This document shows positions 42,017-50,348 of a stretch of DNA of 64,000 nucleotides, one piece after another. Numbering within the stretch: position 1 is the first letter of the stretch; every line of letters begins with the position of its first letter. The stretch is taken from assembly GCF_004340685.1 (NCBI RefSeq), contig NZ_SLUN01000012.1:62001-126000 (forward strand), in the 5' to 3' direction. Source of the stretch: Hydrogenispora ethanolica. Its GTDB lineage: Bacteria; Bacillota; UBA4882; UBA8346. Made by a program: the position numbers and the translations under genes. The notes under the pieces are model-generated. The model worked only from the letters and a program-made list of their open reading frames with translations, searched no databases and had not been told where the DNA came from.

Positions 42017-42802
42017 TCAAACGCTCATGCCCCACCGTTTCACCGTAAGCTGCTCAATCCCATGGAAAACAATATCTTCGACAATGATCCCGATGAGAAC
42101 GATGACGATGATCCCCTCATAGATCCCAACGGTATCCATGAAGACGCGCTTCTTAAAGATAAACCAGCCCAATCCGCCTTCTCCGCCGACCGCGCCAAAG
42201 ATCATTTCCGCGCTGATCAAGGCCCGCCAGGCCCGCGCCCATCCAATCTTCAGACCTGCCAGCAGATACGGCAAGGAGGCGGGAATCATCAGCCGTGCCG
42301 TGGTTTGAACCGGATTCAACTCCAGATTGGCGCCGACTTCCCGGTAAATCTTCGGAATCGATTTAAAGCCGGCCATTAAATTCAGCAGCATCGGCCAGAG
42401 CACCGAATGGACAATGATGAAAAGAATCGCTTCCGTCCCGGTTCCCATCCATAAAATAATGATCGGCAGCAAAGCGATCCCCGGCAGCGGGTGGGCCACG
42501 GCCGTGACCGTGTCCACCAGGGCATCAATGATTTTGCTGGTCATACCCAACGTCGCCAGCAACACGGCCAATGCGAATCCAATCCCCAAACCCTTGGCGA
42601 TCAAGACCATGGATAAACCGGCCGCTTGGTTGATCTCGCCACTGGCGACCGCTTGGGAGAGTGAAACCAGGATGATATGCAAGGACGGGAATAACTGGCG
42701 GTTGACCAAGCCCGAATTCGCTATCCCTTGCCAGATGAGCGCCAATCCCAGCAGGCAGGCAATGCGGGTGAAAAGCCGGTTTTCCCAAAATTTATTTTTC
42801 AT
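42017..42802 (-). CDS. ABC transporter permease (SsuC/TauC type)
   Basis: 261-aa inner-membrane permease with about 6 hydrophobic helices. The BPD_transp_1 EAA loop is visible as YREVGANLELNPVQTTARLMIPASLPYLLAGLKIGWARAWR (in parts). Its ATG lies inside the 3' end of the binding-protein gene (ATGAAAAATAA), so translation is coupled. It forms the channel of the importer. Confidence 0.92.
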   Translation of the reverse strand: MKNKFWENRLFTRIACLLGLALIWQGIANSGLVNRQLFPSLHIILVSLSQAVASGEINQAAGLSMVLIAKGLGIGFALAVLLATLGMTSKIIDALVDTVTAVAHPLPGIALLPIIILWMGTGTEAILFIIVHSVLWPMLLNLMAGFKSIPKIYREVGANLELNPVQTTARLMIPASLPYLLAGLKIGWARAWRALISAEMIFGAVGGEGGLGWFIFKKRVFMDTVGIYEGIIVIVLIGIIVEDIVFHGIEQLTVKRWGMSV

Positions 42803-43769
42803 AGGTAGCGGTTTCCCAATAGAGCTCTGACATTTTCCGAGGCAGCTTATTGATATAGCCCTGACGCTTCATGAAAGCGGCGAATTCCTTGACCCCTTTT
42901 ACTTCCAGATTATATTTCAGCCCTTTTTCCTGAAAATATTGGTTCAGCTCGGCGGCAGGAATTTTATATTCGGCACTCAACCGGGATACGGTCTGCTCGG
43001 GGTTTTCCCGCATAAACCGCAGTGTTTCCTGGAGAGCCTGCAAGAAAGCCTTAAACACCCGGGGGCTTTGCTGATGAAACTGTTCAGTGCAGACTCCGAC
43101 GATGAAGGTGAACTCCTTGCCGAAAGCTTCTGTTCCGTCCATGATCTGATGCATGTCGGGGTGGAGCAATTCCTTGAATAAATAGGGAGGCGCCGTGAAA
43201 TGGGCGGTAATATCCTTTTTGGCAAGCAACGCATTCATCCCGTCCGGGTGAGACAGCGTCACCAATTGATTGTCCAGTTTTTTGGCGTCCCCCAACTGCC
43301 GTTCGCAGGCCATCGCCAGTAAGATATGCTGCACGCTGCCGGGTTGAGGCAAGGCGATCCGAGCTGTCTTCGTAAAATCCCCCAGCGAACGGATTTCCTG
43401 CTGATTGGTTACCAATCCGACCGGGCTCTCTGACAAACCGCAGGCGATCTTCCATGGCATTCCGTGATTCCAACCGATCAGGAAAGGCGGTATCGCCATA
43501 AATCCGACATCGACCTTTCCGGCAAGCATCGCCTCACGGATAGCCGCCGTATTCCCCAACTGACTCCACACCACTTTCAGACCGGGCAGCTTCTTCTCAA
43601 GGAACTTCATTTCCTTCATGATCTGCAACGGAGCGTAAGCCAGGCCATATTGTTCCGCGATGGATATCTGGGGTTGCTTGACGGATGGCTTTTGCAGCGC
43701 CAGGCCCCATCCCGGCCCAAGCAGTGTCAAGAAAAATATGGCGAACACCGCCAACTGAACCTTCTTCAT
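42792..43769 (-). CDS. ABC transporter substrate-binding protein (NMT1/SsuA-like)
   Basis: 325 aa with a signal peptide (residues about 5-25). The binding domain shows ISIAEQYGLAYAPLQIMKEM, GNTAAIREAMLAGKVDVGFM and PPFLIGWNHG, typical of proteins that bind nitrate, aliphatic sulfonates, taurine or thiamine precursors. There is no lipobox. GGGAGG lies 8 nt before the ATG. The substrate cannot be told. No desulfonation or nitrate genes are adjacent; the sulfur cluster at 47-52 kb is close but separate. Confidence 0.88.
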   Translation of the reverse strand: MKKVQLAVFAIFFLTLLGPGWGLALQKPSVKQPQISIAEQYGLAYAPLQIMKEMKFLEKKLPGLKVVWSQLGNTAAIREAMLAGKVDVGFMAIPPFLIGWNHGMPWKIACGLSESPVGLVTNQQEIRSLGDFTKTARIALPQPGSVQHILLAMACERQLGDAKKLDNQLVTLSHPDGMNALLAKKDITAHFTAPPYLFKELLHPDMHQIMDGTEAFGKEFTFIVGVCTEQFHQQSPRVFKAFLQALQETLRFMRENPEQTVSRLSAEYKIPAAELNQYFQEKGLKYNLEVKGVKEFAAFMKRQGYINKLPRKMSELYWETATYEK

Positions 43770-43907
43770 TTCCTATCCCTCCCCCGTTGAACGGGATAAC
43801 TCACTGGAACCATTTCATCCGGAAAGCAGGAGCCGTTTGCGGCAAACCAGCGTTACTGCCGGAATGCTCCGCTGCAATGCGTAATATACGGCCGATTCCG
43901 CGATGGC

Positions 43908-45134
43908 TCACCCCAAAATATGGTTATTTCCGCACTCATCGAAAATGCCCAACGCGGCGCGGGCCCGTTCCCTGTTGGCAGCCAACTCCGTTTCGTTCTT
44001 CCCTTCAACCATCAGCACGCCGGCCCGCTGCGTAGCATCGGTTATCTCTCCGATCCGGTCGCCAATTCCGAAATTATACTGCGCGTGAATGACTCCCGGC
44101 AACTCCAGTAGCCTTTGAATGCTTGACAATGAAGCGATGGTGCATGGCGTAGCAAAAAACAATTCTACCGCCAGATGTTTTTGATTCGCTAACCAGTCAT
44201 GATGTTCCAAGGGAGAGCAATCCACTTTCTTCCCCAAACTTGCTTGGATGACCATATCCAGCATATCGATGCCGGTGGCCCGGGGCAAATAGATGTCTTC
44301 ATAGGCCCCGCCAATCCGGCAAGCGATCTCGTTGACTTTGATCCCCTCCGCTCCGACTAAAAACTGAAAATAAATCGGGCCGTTGCGAATCCCGAAACAG
44401 GCGACGAGCCGCTCGGTGAGGTCCGCTATCTCGCGATGGCGCGTTGCCAAAAATTGCGACGGCAAATGGTGGGCGGTACAGATGCCGATATGCCGCGCCA
44501 CTTCAAAGGTGATTCTGTCCACCACTCCCACCACAAAAGTTTCCCCTGCGCTTACCCAGCCGCTTACGGTAATCTCGCGGCTCGGATAATACTCCTCCAC
44601 CATCAGCTCCAATTGGCGGGAATAACTCAGTACATCCCGAAAAACCTCACGAATTTCCCGAATGGAGGATAATTTATAGACTCCCCGCTGTCCCTGGCTG
44701 TCGAGCGGTTTGACAACGACCGGAAACCCCATCGCGGCCAGCTCGGATTCTTGAAAATCTTCTCGTAACAGCACATAGCGGGCCGTTGGGATCGCGGATT
44801 CCAAAAAACGCTGTTTCATGACTTTCTTGTTGGTAACCGCTAGCGCCGTCGGCACATCGATCAAAGCCGGCAAATTTAAGGTCTGAGCAACCTGTGCCAC
44901 AGTATAGACCGGTTGATCGGTTCCCACGGTCATGATGCCGTCAACCTGATATCGGGCGGCAACTCGCAGATTGCCTTCAACATCAAAGGTGCTGACCTGT
45001 TCATGGACATCGGCAAGCATTTTTCCGGGCGGATCGGCATGGTAATCGGAGACAATCACCGTATGCCCCATGGCTTTGGCTCTCCTGATTGCATTGAGCT
45101 GAAGGTTTCCGGCGCCCAAAATCAAAAGTTTCAT
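43908..45134 (-). CDS. ATP-grasp ligase, substrate unknown
   Basis: 408 aa. An N-terminal PreATP-grasp Rossmann fold (KLLILGAGNLQLNAIRRAKA, then VIVSDYHADPPGKMLAD) is followed by an ATP-grasp domain with FPVVVKPLDSQGQRGVYKLSS (in parts), LMVEEYYPSREITVSGWVS and KVNEIACRIGGAYEDIYLPRATG, where the Glu/Asn metal ligands fall. These proteins join a carboxylate to an amine or thiol with ATP. ATG at 45134 has AAGGAA upstream; a longer reading to 45299 overlaps the preceding gene. It lies 13 bp after a GT2 gene and downstream of an amino-sugar transaminase, so it may attach an amino acid to an amino sugar. Confidence 0.82.
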   Translation of the reverse strand: MKLLILGAGNLQLNAIRRAKAMGHTVIVSDYHADPPGKMLADVHEQVSTFDVEGNLRVAARYQVDGIMTVGTDQPVYTVAQVAQTLNLPALIDVPTALAVTNKKVMKQRFLESAIPTARYVLLREDFQESELAAMGFPVVVKPLDSQGQRGVYKLSSIREIREVFRDVLSYSRQLELMVEEYYPSREITVSGWVSAGETFVVGVVDRITFEVARHIGICTAHHLPSQFLATRHREIADLTERLVACFGIRNGPIYFQFLVGAEGIKVNEIACRIGGAYEDIYLPRATGIDMLDMVIQASLGKKVDCSPLEHHDWLANQKHLAVELFFATPCTIASLSSIQRLLELPGVIHAQYNFGIGDRIGEITDATQRAGVLMVEGKNETELAANRERARAALGIFDECGNNHILG

Positions 45135-45147
45135 GATCCGTTCCTTT

Positions 45148-45885
45148 TTATAAGTGGATTTCTCTAACCTCGTATTGAGGACGATTGATCTTCGGGGGAA
45201 AAATCTCAGCGATTTTCGAGTAATACCTGACCAATTGGGTACAGAGCCGCACCAGCTTCTGGAGCGTATAATTCGAGCGCCCGTACTGGCGCGGTGCATG
45301 TTTCACCGTGACATGGGTCAGATTCCGGGTGTATTTCAAAATAAGCGGAGCCAAATAAATAAAATCCATAGTTTCGCTCTGAATCTGACACACCAGCGTT
45401 TTTCGGAGTGCGCGGAAACTGCTGAGTTTTAATTCCCGCGGTTTTCCGGCGATCAGCCGGAGCAGAATATCAATCCCCAAAGTGCCCAGATTCCGGTAAA
45501 ACGCATGGCGTTTATGGTCCGGGACCCCAAATACTCCGTCATAGCCCAGGGCGATCTTCGCGAGAAGAACCGGAATCTCCTCCGGGGGATGTTGCAGGTC
45601 GTCGTCGAGCGTAATGACGATTTCTCCCGTTGCAAAACGGAGTCCGCATAAAATGGCGTTTTGTTGTCCGGAGTTGCGGGCCAAACCGATTACTTTGACG
45701 CGGGGGTCCCGTCCATGAAGCAACTTTGCCCGAGCGAAACTCCGGTCGGAGCTGGCGTCGTCAACCAGAATGATCTCGTAGTTTTGAACCGTTCCGTCGA
45801 GTACTCCGGTCAACCGCCGATAAAGTTCTTCCAGCGAACATTCACTATTATAGACTGGAATGATTACTGATACATCTACCGCCAT
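45148..45885 (-). CDS. GT2 glycosyltransferase (polyprenyl-phosphate sugar synthase-like)
   Basis: 245 aa, GT-A fold. VSVIIPVYNSECSLEELYRRL, EIILVDDASSDRS, IGLARNSGQQNAILCGLRFA and the DDDLQHPPEEIP metal-binding motif match dolichol/undecaprenyl-phosphate sugar transferases (DPM1/GtrB/ArnC group). The usual C-terminal transmembrane pair is missing, so it is the short form. ATG at 45885 has AGAGG 8 nt upstream, and this site abuts the end of a dispersed repeat (copy C). The gene lies between rffA and the ATP-grasp gene. Confidence 0.88.
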   Translation of the reverse strand: MAVDVSVIIPVYNSECSLEELYRRLTGVLDGTVQNYEIILVDDASSDRSFARAKLLHGRDPRVKVIGLARNSGQQNAILCGLRFATGEIVITLDDDLQHPPEEIPVLLAKIALGYDGVFGVPDHKRHAFYRNLGTLGIDILLRLIAGKPRELKLSSFRALRKTLVCQIQSETMDFIYLAPLILKYTRNLTHVTVKHAPRQYGRSNYTLQKLVRLCTQLVRYYSKIAEIFPPKINRPQYEVREIHL

Positions 45886-45895
45886 CTCTTTGACC

Positions 45896-46029
45896 TCTAG
45901 AAGCGTTGTGATAACCCTGGCCATAGGTCAGGTTGAACACAAAAGCTCAGAGAAGCAAGTGATAAAGTCGTTTTGGAATCCTCTTGCCAGTCGAATCGAT
46001 TGGAAAGAGACTTTCACATGGCTTCTAGA
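45896..46029. repeat. Dispersed ~135-bp structured repeat, copy C
   Basis: Perfect 9-bp terminal inverted repeats TCTAGAAGC/GCTTCTAGA. The hairpin CCTGGCC/GGTCAGG replaces CCCGTCC/GGCCGGG of copies A and B, a compensated change. The block AAAAGCTCAGAGAAGCAAG and the arm GTGATAAAGTC are conserved; the right arm has lost two bases (GACTTTCAC). It fills the rffA-GT2 gap and supplies the rffA stop codon (TAG at 46027-46025). Confidence 0.85.
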
Positions 46030-47167
46030 TCTTCTCCAATATCCCGGTCACATGTTCCATTACATATTCGATTTCACTATCGGTCATTCCTGTAAAAAAG
46101 GGCAGCCGCAATAATCTCCGGCTCAGGTCTTCCGTTAGCGGCAGATCACCGGAACGGTATCCGAGCCGCTGCCCCATTGGCGAGCTGTGCAGGGGTACAT
46201 AATGGAAGGCCGTCTCGATTCCGGACGAAGCCAGTGCCTTTTGGGCATTCTTTCGCGCAGTTTCAGTGGGAAAAAGAATGTAATACAAATGATAATTGGA
46301 TTGGCAGGCGGATGGAATGACGGGAATCCCAATCTTGCCGCTCCGGGCATAAGGCAATAGATAGTGAGTATAGGCCCCATGAATCATGCGCCGTTTGGCG
46401 GTGATTCGCTCCAGCTCCATGAATTGCGCGTAAAGAAATGCCGTTAAAACCTCGGAAGGAGTATAACTTGAGCCCCAATTGACCCAAGTATAACGATCCA
46501 CTTCACCATCGATAAACTGCCGCCGGTTCGTGCCTTTCTGAATGATCTGTTCGGCTCGTTGGATCATTTCCGTATCCCCGACATTGATCAGCAACGCGCC
46601 CCCTTCGCCGCAAGTGATGTTCTTGGTCTCATGAAAACTATAACAGCCCATCTGACCCCAGGTTCCAAGATAGCGTCCGCGGTAGGAGGCGTTCACGGCT
46701 TGAGCCGCATCTTCGATCACCTGAAGCTGATGCTCGCGGGCCAGACTCATAATCTGATCCATTTCGCAGCCAATGCCGGCGTAGTGAACGGGAATGATCG
46801 CTTTGGAGCGGGGAGTAATTTTCTCTTCCAAATCGGCAGGGTCGATGTTAAGTGTGGAGGCTTGAATCTCGACGAAGACGGGTCTGGCGCCCCGCAGGAC
46901 CACGGCATTGGCGGTGGAGGGAAAAGTAAAGGAGGGCATGAGCACTTCATCGCCAGGTTCCAGGTTCAACAAGAGCGCCGCCATTTCCAGGGCGTGCGTG
47001 GCCGAAGTGGTTAAAAAAACTTTATAAACGCTGAACATTTCCTCGATAAACTCTTTGACTTTGGCAGTATAAAAACCGTCGCCGCTAATCCGGTTCCTGG
47101 CCATTGCATCCCGGATATAGCTCTCTTCGGCGCCGGTATAATACGGCTTATAAAATGGGATAATCAA
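46025..47167 (-). CDS. rffA: dTDP-4-amino-4,6-dideoxygalactose transaminase (RffA/WecE)
   Basis: About 380-aa PLP aminotransferase of the DegT/DnrJ/EryC1 family. It follows E. coli RffA closely: TTSATHALEMAALLLNLEPG, EVLMPSFTFPSTANAVVLRG, IIPVHYAGIGCEMDQIM, VIEDAAQAVNASYRGRYLG, CYSFHETKNITCGEGG (PLP Lys), IIQKGTNRRQFIDGEVDRY and FHYVPLHSSPMGQRLG. It makes dTDP-Fuc4N from the 4-keto sugar. TTG at 47167 gives the family-like start MIIPFYKPY; an in-frame TTG at 47185 is the alternative. It is the first gene of a unit with GT2 and ATP-grasp genes. Confidence 0.92.
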   Translation of the reverse strand: MIIPFYKPYYTGAEESYIRDAMARNRISGDGFYTAKVKEFIEEMFSVYKVFLTTSATHALEMAALLLNLEPGDEVLMPSFTFPSTANAVVLRGARPVFVEIQASTLNIDPADLEEKITPRSKAIIPVHYAGIGCEMDQIMSLAREHQLQVIEDAAQAVNASYRGRYLGTWGQMGCYSFHETKNITCGEGGALLINVGDTEMIQRAEQIIQKGTNRRQFIDGEVDRYTWVNWGSSYTPSEVLTAFLYAQFMELERITAKRRMIHGAYTHYLLPYARSGKIGIPVIPSACQSNYHLYYILFPTETARKNAQKALASSGIETAFHYVPLHSSPMGQRLGYRSGDLPLTEDLSRRLLRLPFFTGMTDSEIEYVMEHVTGILEKI

Positions 47168-47198
47168 AGCTGCCACCACTTTCAATCCAAGATGAAAC

Positions 47199-47221
47199 GG
47201 GGCCGACTATGCGTCAGCCCC
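47199..47221 (-). terminator. Probable terminator after the rhodanese gene
   Basis: GGGGCtGAC/GTCgGCCCC stem (one G-T pair) with a 5-nt loop, followed by GTTTCATCTT on the minus strand, 33 nt past the stop. Confidence 0.55.
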
Positions 47222-47253
47222 GGGATAACGCGATAGTGATTGCACAATGACTC

Positions 47254-48156
47254 CTACTTCACCAAGGGATACCCTTTGTTGACCCATCCTTGCGGCGCGT
47301 TGGTCGGCATGCCGGTTCCGCCATTCATGGATACGGCATCATAGCCCAGCATTCTCAAACCGGCAACGGTCTGGCCGGCTGTCTGACCGGTATAACAATA
47401 AACGATAATTTTTTTGTCCTGCGGCAAACTGTGAAACTTCTGCTCCATCCCTTTGCCGAAAGGAATATTGATGGCCCCTTCAATATGACCTTTGGCAAAG
47501 TCTTCCGCTTTCCGGACCGACAAAAAGATAACCCCTGGGTCCTTCTTGTCCAGCAAGGCTTTGGCATCCGCTTCGCTGATCTTGTAATTCGCATAGGTGC
47601 TCCCTTTGACGCGGTCCAACCCTTGATAATATTGAACAATTGCCTTTTTGACCTGCGGCTGGATCTTGAGGGAGATGGCTTTGGGAAGCGGATTGGCTTT
47701 GGTCTCGGTGACATCCGCCACGCCATCGACTTTTGATATTCCCAAATCCCAACCTAAATTCACCGATTTGGCGTTGAATCCGGCCATGTTTAACAGGGCG
47801 ACGGTTTGACCCGCAGTTTGACCGGTATAACAATAGACCATGATCGTTTTGTTTTTGGGGAGCTTGCTTAAGTTATCGCTGATATCGGTGCCCCACGCCA
47901 GATTAACCGCGCCCTTGATATGCCCCTTGGCATAAACATCCGCTTGGCGAATGTCCAAAATGAACATCGGTTCATTGGCTTCTACTTTGGCAACGAACTC
48001 TTTCTCACCGATCTTATAGGTATCAGCAGGCATATTGGAGAAATAACGATTAACCGCGTCTTTCACCGGTTCGGCGACGGCAAAGCTGATGGAGACGCCC
48101 ATCACCAATAATAATACCACAAAAATCGCAACCCATTTGAAACCAAAACTTTTCAT
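47254..48156 (-). CDS. Exported double-rhodanese sulfurtransferase
   Basis: 300 aa. A signal peptide or anchor covers residues about 8-27, followed by two rhodanese domains. Each has the active-site loop YCYTGQTAGQT (near residues 110 and 246) with catalytic Cys, and GHIKGAVNL or GHIEGAINI upstream. It carries sulfane sulfur as a persulfide outside the cytoplasmic membrane. GGGAGG lies before the ATG. It is the last gene of the thiosulfate cluster and may process thiosulfate or polysulfide before or after uptake. Confidence 0.92.
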   Translation of the reverse strand: MKSFGFKWVAIFVVLLLVMGVSISFAVAEPVKDAVNRYFSNMPADTYKIGEKEFVAKVEANEPMFILDIRQADVYAKGHIKGAVNLAWGTDISDNLSKLPKNKTIMVYCYTGQTAGQTVALLNMAGFNAKSVNLGWDLGISKVDGVADVTETKANPLPKAISLKIQPQVKKAIVQYYQGLDRVKGSTYANYKISEADAKALLDKKDPGVIFLSVRKAEDFAKGHIEGAINIPFGKGMEQKFHSLPQDKKIIVYCYTGQTAGQTVAGLRMLGYDAVSMNGGTGMPTNAPQGWVNKGYPLVK

Positions 48157-48198
48157 TCCGATACCTCCCTTTATTTTTTTAATCCTGCCAAACGACTA

Positions 48199-49455
48199 TT
48201 ATTTTTCACTCGGTGTGGCCAGCTTTTGGGCACAGCATTCCAATGTTTCCGGGGTCAGGTCCTTGGCAATGACTTCCGGAGGTGCTCCTTGTTTTACCAA
48301 GACGACTGCCGGAAGGTTTTCCGGCATTTCTTTGCATACCTTCTGGATTAAGGAGGCGGACTTATAAACGTCGATTTTGGAAACGGTAATCGTCGAGCCG
48401 TATTTGCATTTTAATTCCTCGACAACCGGTAGCAAACAACGGCATTGCTCATTGGTAGGTTCCCAGACGTAAAACAGGGAGGGGCGATCCGCCTGCAACA
48501 GTTGCTGAAAATACTCGTTCTCTGCCAGGTATCTCTCGGCCGCCACCGCGGCCACCGCCCCGTCGCCCACGGCTGTGGAAACTTGGCGCAAACCCTTCTC
48601 CCGGACATCGCCCACCGCATAGACTCCTGCGATATTCGTTTCCATCATCTCATTGGTTTTGATATAACCCCGGTCATTTAAAGCGATTAACCCCTTGAAA
48701 ATTTCAGTATTGGGAAGATAGCCGATAAATAAGAAACAACCGTCAACCTCGACCGGAATGATCGCGCCGGTTTTGGTGTTCTTCAAGTTGACCTGGGTTA
48801 GGCGTTCACCGCCGACGAATTCGTCGACCATGGTGTTCCAGATGAACTCCATTTTAGGGTTGGAGAACGCTTGTTCCTGGGCAATTTTATTCGCATCGAG
48901 GATTCCTTGATCGTGAATGACCGAGATCAATACCTTTTTGGCGAATTTGGTCAAAAACATTCCTTCTTCGATGGCGGCATCCCCGCTGCCTACCATCAGA
49001 ACCACCTTATCGGTATAATAGGCCGCATCACAAGTGGCGCAGAAAGAAATGCCTTTGTCGTAAAGGAAATTCTCTTCGTTACGGGCTCCCGTCAAGCGTG
49101 GTTTGCCGCCGGTGGCGAGGATGACTGCCTTGGCCTTATAGATGGCCCGGAAAGTCTCGACCAGCTTGGTCCCATCCTCCATGACCTGAAGTCCCTTCAC
49201 GTCCGTGAGTTTGAATTCGACACCCAATCGTTTGGCTTGTTTCTCAAATCGCTGCATCAATGCAGTCCCGCCCATCGGTTCGGGGAAACCGGGGTAATTC
49301 TCGATCTCACTGGTATACGTCGCCAGGCCGCCCACCAAAGATTTCTCAATCAACAGGGTCTTCAGTCGGGCGCGGCCGCAATATATTCCGGCGGTCAGTC
49401 CGGCAGCCCCGCCCCCGATAATGACCACATCGTACTCAAAGACTTTTTTCTCCAT
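48199..49455 (-). CDS. Thioredoxin reductase-like flavoprotein with a C-terminal thioredoxin-like domain
   Basis: 418 aa. Residues 1-~310 are a TrxB-type reductase: FAD motif VVIIGGGAAGLTAGIYCGRA, redox pair FCATCDAAYY, NAD motif VLMVGSGDAAIEEGMFL, and YAVGDVREKGLRQVSTAVGDGA. The last ~95 residues form a thioredoxin-like fold (LFYVWEPTNEQCRCLLPVVEEL, then SKIDVYKSASL) with CRC instead of CxxC. The fusion could pass electrons to a sulfur-carrying partner such as TusA or rhodanese, which is inferred from the neighbours. ATG has GGAGG 6 nt upstream. Confidence 0.88.
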   Translation of the reverse strand: MEKKVFEYDVVIIGGGAAGLTAGIYCGRARLKTLLIEKSLVGGLATYTSEIENYPGFPEPMGGTALMQRFEKQAKRLGVEFKLTDVKGLQVMEDGTKLVETFRAIYKAKAVILATGGKPRLTGARNEENFLYDKGISFCATCDAAYYTDKVVLMVGSGDAAIEEGMFLTKFAKKVLISVIHDQGILDANKIAQEQAFSNPKMEFIWNTMVDEFVGGERLTQVNLKNTKTGAIIPVEVDGCFLFIGYLPNTEIFKGLIALNDRGYIKTNEMMETNIAGVYAVGDVREKGLRQVSTAVGDGAVAAVAAERYLAENEYFQQLLQADRPSLFYVWEPTNEQCRCLLPVVEELKCKYGSTITVSKIDVYKSASLIQKVCKEMPENLPAVVLVKQGAPPEVIAKDLTPETLECCAQKLATPSEK

Positions 49456-49467
49456 GGAAGGCCTCCA

Positions 49468-49998
49468 TCACATGAAATACTTCACCAGCAGTTTGCTTCC
49501 AATCCAAGCGCCGACAAACATAAAGACCATAAAGAGCCACCCGTGCAACGAGGAAGAAGCAACGCCGCTGAACAGAGCGCCGATGTTGCAGCCGAATGCC
49601 AGGCGAGCCCCATATCCCATGAGCAACCCCCCGCAGATCGCCGCGATCACCTGAGCGACCGACTTGATCTTTTTGAGCTTAAATTGGGAGGCCGCCAGCG
49701 CCGCAAGCAAAGCTCCGACGATGATCCCCAGGTTCATCAACGTTCCCGAGTGGGTAAAAAAAGATAGCTTCAATGCCTGACGGTGCGGTTCGGCAAAGTA
49801 AAACCATTGCTCGACAGGAATGCCGAAAGTCTTGGCCAGCCATCCTCCCCAGTAAGAAAAAGCGGTGGTGACTCCCCAGGGCGCGTTGGATATGGCGAAA
49901 AGAGCGATATTCAAGACAGCGAGTAAAATTGCACCGGTCGTATACGGCCAAGGTTCTTTAATGACCGCTTTAAAGATCCGATTCTCTTGTAGACTCAT
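49468..49998 (-). CDS. YeeE/YedE (TsuA-like) thiosulfate transporter, C-terminal half
   Basis: 176 aa with about 4-5 membrane segments. MGYGARLAFGCNIGALFSG holds the conserved Cys of the TsuA pathway, and WGGWLAKTFG is also typical. Full-length TsuA is ~350 aa; here the second half is a separate gene. GAGGG lies before the ATG. With the other half at 50349 and a TusA gene between them, it probably imports thiosulfate by relaying sulfur between cysteines. Confidence 0.87.
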   Translation of the reverse strand: MSLQENRIFKAVIKEPWPYTTGAILLAVLNIALFAISNAPWGVTTAFSYWGGWLAKTFGIPVEQWFYFAEPHRQALKLSFFTHSGTLMNLGIIVGALLAALAASQFKLKKIKSVAQVIAAICGGLLMGYGARLAFGCNIGALFSGVASSSLHGWLFMVFMFVGAWIGSKLLVKYFM

Positions 49999-50007
49999 TT
50001 TCAGCCC

Positions 50008-50235
50008 TCATTTCGCTTTTTCAATATAAACTTCCCATTCACCGTCTCCTACCTCTTCAATTTCGACAGGGTGCCCTTCTTTTCTGGCCCATTCCGGAAC
50101 ATTCTTCATGGCGCAGCTATGATCGATCTCCACCACCAGCACATCTCCCACCTTCAGCTCGGCCAATTTCTTTTGTGTCTTTAACAGAGGAACCGGGCAA
50201 GCTTCTCCTAAACAATCCAAACGATATTCAGCCAT
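50008..50235 (-). CDS. TusA-family sulfur carrier (1)
   Basis: 75-aa protein with the TusA fold. EYRLDCLGEACPVPLLKTQKKL carries the CPxP motif (given in part), whose Cys bears the persulfide; DHSCAMKNVPEWA is the second conserved region, with an extra Cys. ATG at 50235 has AAGGAG 9 nt upstream. It lies between the two halves of the YeeE/YedE transporter, the usual place for the TsuB partner that accepts sulfur on the cytoplasmic side. Confidence 0.92.
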   Translation of the reverse strand: MAEYRLDCLGEACPVPLLKTQKKLAELKVGDVLVVEIDHSCAMKNVPEWARKEGHPVEIEEVGDGEWEVYIEKAK

Positions 50236-50348
50236 TGCGTAACACTCCTTATCGATTTTCACTTTTCGTCTATGGATGTCCTATGTCCCAATAAATCATT
50301 TGGCAGGAATTCTTTCGTTGAACTACTGTCATTGCCAAAACTGACGGC

